Assembly (NCBI GenBank): GCA_016719885.1
Contig: JADJYF010000004.1
Span: 101,001 to 165,000, forward strand
Origin: Pseudomonadota bacterium
GTDB lineage: Bacteria; Pseudomonadota; Gammaproteobacteria; Ga0077536
Length of the DNA: 64,000 nucleotides
Direction: 5' to 3'
The position numbers were made by a program, and so were the translations under genes. Under the pieces are notes generated by a model that made no database searches, was not told where the DNA came from, and saw only the letters and a list, made by a program, of their open reading frames with translations. Of the stretch, positions 61,309 through 64,000 are shown piece by piece (within the stretch, counting starts at the first letter, position 1; the number at the start of each line of letters is the position of its first letter).

Positions 61309-62518
61309 GACGGAACGCGAGGTGCACGACATCGGTGCGTCCGCAGCGAAAGCCGGCTTCGCAATAGCTGAGATAGAACTGCCACAGGCGCATGAAGCGT
61401 TCGTCGAAGCCGAGCGCGCGTATCGGCGCGCTGGCGGCCTGCACACGCTCGCGCCACAGCGTCAGGGTGGTGGCGTAGTCATGGCCGAAGCGCGAGGCTT
61501 GCTCGAGCGCGAGTCCGGCGCGGGCCGCGTCGGCCACCATGCGCCGTTCTGGCGCCAGCATGCCGCCGGGGAAGATGTATTCGCGAATGAAGTCGCTGGT
61601 GCGCCGGTAGCGCGGGAACACTTCGGGCGCAATCGTGATGGCCTGCAGTGCGGCGCGCCCGCCCGTCTCGAGGCGCGCCGCGAGCGCTTCGAAGTAGCGG
61701 CGCCAGTAGCGCTCGCCGACCGCTTCGAACATTTCCACCGACACGATGTGATCGTAGCGGCCACCGACGTCACGGTAGTCGATGAGTTGCAGTTTCACGC
61801 GGTCCGCGATGCCCGCCTGTCGCATGCGTGTCTCGGCGTAGGCGAGCTGCGCGGCCGACAGCGTGATGCCGGTCACGCGCACATCGCGCGTCTTGACCGC
61901 GTATTCGGCGAAGCCGCCCCAGCCACAGCCGACTTCGAGGATGTGCTGACCGGGCTGTGCGTCGACCAGTTCGAGCATGCGTTCGTACTTGGCGCGCTGC
62001 GCATCGACCAGTGGACGCGACGCGTCACCGTCGAAGCAGGCGGCGGAATAGGTCATGGTCTCGTCCAGCCACAACGCGTAGAACGCATTGGACAGGTCGT
62101 AGTGGGCGGCGATGTTGCGCTTGGCCTGCGCGCGCGAGTTGGCGCGCCACCAATGCTTCAAATAGAGCTGCAGCGCCACCAGCGGCTGCGCGTAGAAATG
62201 CCGCGCGAACGCCGCTTCATTGGCCGCGCACAGCATGACGAGGGCCGTGACATCGGAGCTCTCGAGCCGGCCATCGCGGTAGCACTCGGCCATGCCGACG
62301 TCGGCCGCGCGCAAGAGCGCGTCCGCCACGCCCCAGTCGCTGAACTCGAGATCGGCCTGCGGCCCCGCTTCGCTGCCGCGAAAGCAGGTGCGCGTACCGT
62401 CCGGCGCGGTGAAATTCAATTCGCCATGGGTGAGCCGCGACAGCAGCGCAATGAAGTTGCGCGCGCTGGCGGGCAGGGAGCGCGTGGCACGGGTCTTGTA
62501 GAGGTGTTCGATGGCCAT
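61298..62518 (-). CDS. Cyclopropane-fatty-acyl-phospholipid-synthase-like SAM methyltransferase
   Basis: A 406-residue CFA-synthase-family enzyme. The N-terminal lipid-binding domain is followed by AHYDLSNAFYALWLDETMTYSAACF, the SAM motif ILEVGCGWGGFAEYA, SVEMFEAVGERYWRRYF and PGGMLAP. It should add a methylene or methyl from SAM to unsaturated acyl chains in membrane phospholipids. In the Rhodobacter group, members with this operon context make methylated/furan fatty acids instead of cyclopropanes. Ten bases separate its start from the DUF1365 gene. Confidence 0.93.
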   Translation of the reverse strand: MAIEHLYKTRATRSLPASARNFIALLSRLTHGELNFTAPDGTRTCFRGSEAGPQADLEFSDWGVADALLRAADVGMAECYRDGRLESSDVTALVMLCAANEAAFARHFYAQPLVALQLYLKHWWRANSRAQAKRNIAAHYDLSNAFYALWLDETMTYSAACFDGDASRPLVDAQRAKYERMLELVDAQPGQHILEVGCGWGGFAEYAVKTRDVRVTGITLSAAQLAYAETRMRQAGIADRVKLQLIDYRDVGGRYDHIVSVEMFEAVGERYWRRYFEALAARLETGGRAALQAITIAPEVFPRYRRTSDFIREYIFPGGMLAPERRMVADAARAGLALEQASRFGHDYATTLTLWRERVQAASAPIRALGFDERFMRLWQFYLSYCEAGFRCGRTDVVHLAFRHAH

Positions 62519-62528
62519 GGTCTGTCGT

Positions 62529-63314
62529 TCAGTGGGAAGTGTCGAATTCGGGCGGCGCGGGCTTGCGAAACCACGGCACGCGTTTGCGCCACAGCTTGAA
62601 GGCCTGCCAATGGATGCGTGCCATCACCCCCAGGGTGAACAACGGATAGGCGACGAACGCATCGAGCGTCGCGCGCGCATCCAGCGGCTTGGGCCGGCCG
62701 GCGATGGTGGTGAGGATCAACTTGTCTTCGGGCGCCGGCCCGTCGCAGTAGTCGATGTGGGCCACGCTGCGCGCACTGTCCTGCGCGAAGCGGAATCGGT
62801 AATGGCCGCGCACCTCGCAAAACGGCGAGACGTGGAAGTGTTTCGCAGTGCTGAGCCAGCTGCGCGCCGTGATCTCCGCGCCTCCATCGTGGCTCAAGAC
62901 GTAGTTGTGCCGTTCGCCGAAAGTGTTGTTGACCTCGGCGATCACCGCGCGCAGCGCGCCGCCACGATCATGGCAGTACCACAAGCTGATGGGATTGAAC
63001 ACGTAGCCGAGCAGGCGCGGGAAGGTCTGCAGCACCACTTCGCCGTCGACGTGGCCGAGCTGGGCGGCGGCGAGCTGCGCACGCGCCCAGGCGAGCAGGT
63101 CCGAGCCGTCGCGCGGTCCGTAATCGCGTACGTGGAAGGACATCAGGTTGAAGCGGTCGCGGCCCAGCCAACGGTTCGGCACGGCGTCGAGGCGCGACAG
63201 CGGAATGCGCAGGAAGAACACCTTGTAGCTGAAGTGATGATCGGCCGGGCGCAGGCGATGGTGGACGACTTCGCCCACGCACAGCTCCGGCCCGCGCGCT
63301 GGCGTCTGCGTCAT
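62529..63314 (-). CDS. DUF1365-family protein
   Basis: A 261-residue DUF1365 protein: VVHHRLRPADHHFSYKVFFLRIPLSRLD, NRFNL-type segment (GRDRFNLMSFHVRDYG), YVFNPISLWYCHD and LSHDGGAE with STAKHFHVSPF. These are constant partners of the FAD amine-oxidase-like protein and the CFA-synthase-like methyltransferase. Function unproven; proposed in lipid modification. The ATG at 63314 overlaps the oxidoreductase stop as ATGA. No signal peptide. Confidence 0.92.
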   Translation of the reverse strand: MTQTPARGPELCVGEVVHHRLRPADHHFSYKVFFLRIPLSRLDAVPNRWLGRDRFNLMSFHVRDYGPRDGSDLLAWARAQLAAAQLGHVDGEVVLQTFPRLLGYVFNPISLWYCHDRGGALRAVIAEVNNTFGERHNYVLSHDGGAEITARSWLSTAKHFHVSPFCEVRGHYRFRFAQDSARSVAHIDYCDGPAPEDKLILTTIAGRPKPLDARATLDAFVAYPLFTLGVMARIHWQAFKLWRKRVPWFRKPAPPEFDTSH

Positions 63315-64000
63315 GCGGCGCTGGCCCAGCGCCGCGCCACGGCGGCGGGTGGCACGGGTACGCGGCTCGCCTGGTGCGGTTGCGGCCACGGACGTTGCAC
63401 GCCCCCCAGTTGTTCCGCCACCAGCAGCCCGGCCTGCAGGCCGTCTTCATGAAAGCCGTAGCCGCAATAGCTGCCGCAAAACCACGTGCGTTGCACGCCC
63501 TGGATGTCCCACAGCGCGGCCTGCGCCGCCAGCGCCGCGCTGTCGAACTGCGGATGGCGATACTCGGTGCGGTAGTGCGTGGCGTGGGCGCCCGGCGCGT
63601 CGGCCGGGTTCAGGGTCACGAACCACTGCTGACGCGTCGCCAGCGGTTGCAGACGGTTCATCCAGTAGGTGACACACAGCGCCTCGTGATCATCGGCCAC
63701 GCCACGCGCGAGAAAATTCCAGCTCGCCCAGGCGCGACGACGACGCGGCATGAGATTCGCGTCGGTGTGCAGGTAGGCGACGTTGCGTGCGTAGCGGAAG
63801 GCGCCCAGCAGCCGCTTTTCATCGATGCTCGGCGTGTTCAGCAAGGCCAGCGCATCATCGGCGTGGGTGGCCAGCACCACGTGGTCGAAGTGCTCGACGC
63901 GGCCGTCACTGCGCTCGATGGCCACGCCCTGCGCCAGGCGTTCGACACTGCGCACCGCGGCGTCGGTGACGACGGTGCCACGCAAGCGCGCGCGCAGGCG
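63311..64000 (-). CDS. FAD-dependent amine-oxidase-like oxidoreductase, N-terminus outside the window
   Basis: The visible 3' 690 bases encode the C-terminal ~229 residues of a COG2907-type FAD-dependent oxidoreductase: FDHVVLATHADDALALL (FAD-binding internal strand), SWNFLARG, VTYWMNRLQ and the C-terminal FCGSYCGYGFHEDGLQAGLLVAEQLGG that closes the FAD site. The frame runs off the window edge, so the Rossmann start is missing. It is the first visible gene in the seven-gene operon; the promoter and any rpoE/chrR genes would lie beyond 64000. Confidence 0.92.
   Translation of the reverse strand, partial: RLRARLRGTVVTDAAVRSVERLAQGVAIERSDGRVEHFDHVVLATHADDALALLNTPSIDEKRLLGAFRYARNVAYLHTDANLMPRRRRAWASWNFLARGVADDHEALCVTYWMNRLQPLATRQQWFVTLNPADAPGAHATHYRTEYRHPQFDSAALAAQAALWDIQGVQRTWFCGSYCGYGFHEDGLQAGLLVAEQLGGVQRPWPQPHQASRVPVPPAAVARRWASAA

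Overview
This 64 kb window is a high-GC bacterial chromosome segment, most likely from a gammaproteobacterium. The pointers are a MiaE-type tRNA hydroxylase, a clear endonuclease VIII (nei) orthologue, SurE, two proteins with VPxPA-type C-terminal sorting tails, and many REP-like palindromes. The gene content (Baeyer-Villiger monooxygenases, luciferase-like monooxygenases, thiolases, SDRs, a CoA-transferase, DUF1302/DUF1329/RND proteins) resembles steroid- or hydrocarbon-degrading lineages such as Nevskiales or Steroidobacterales; that placement is inference. No rRNA, tRNA, CRISPR array, integrase or insertion sequence was seen.

Layout. 1-3.4 kb: a carboxylase-like HMGL-fold protein (5' end outside the window), a thiolase and an SDR in one operon. 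3.4-7 kb: a degenerate HD-GYP protein, a cupin, an NTF2-like protein and a MiaE-RidA fusion. 7-11.3 kb: two consecutive flavin monooxygenases and a five-repeat PsiF-like secreted protein. 11.4-18.6 kb: two sorting-tail proteins, an MBL-fold hydrolase, two LLM-class oxidoreductases, a methyltransferase and nei. 18.8-25.9 kb: an exported amidohydrolase, a DUF1329 protein cut by an in-frame amber codon, a frameshifted VOC protein, a frameshifted class III CoA-transferase and a DUF7065-like protein. 25.9-32.7 kb: two copies of a DUF7065-like / small helical / APH-kinase module, with an SMP-30 protein and an acyl-CoA ligase between them. 33-42.9 kb: two SDRs, a DUF1302 porin-like protein overlapping an RND-LolA fusion, a third Baeyer-Villiger monooxygenase and a MATE transporter, the last two frameshifted. 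43.4-46.8 kb: a thiolase, a third LLM protein and a BLUF/EAL gene pair. 47-52.8 kb: an alpha/beta hydrolase, a hybrid histidine kinase and an overlapping REC-PAS-GGDEF-EAL protein. 52.8-58.2 kb: a PQQ dehydrogenase with a cytochrome c domain, a histone-H1-like/SnoaL protein, a HAD phosphatase, SurE and DUF486. 58.2-64 kb: a tightly overlapping minus-strand operon (FAD amine oxidase, DUF1365, CFA-synthase-like, chalcone-isomerase-like, GPH/MFS transporter, SDR, NTF2), a gene set known from RpoE-ChrR singlet-oxygen regulons.

How it fits together. Most catabolic genes suit beta-oxidation-like degradation of an alicyclic or steroid-like substrate: ketone oxygenation, CoA activation or transfer, dehydrogenation and thiolysis. 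DUF1302/DUF1329/RND proteins would serve the envelope. A second theme is light and oxidative stress: a blue-light-sensing c-di-GMP phosphodiesterase pair next to further c-di-GMP signalling, and the membrane-lipid-modifying operon.

Two window-wide observations stand out. Two families of REP-like palindromes with GTAG or GTGG heads occur in intergenic gaps, often as inverted pairs. Five otherwise good genes carry one-base frameshifts and one carries an in-frame stop, which may be residual assembly error or real decay.
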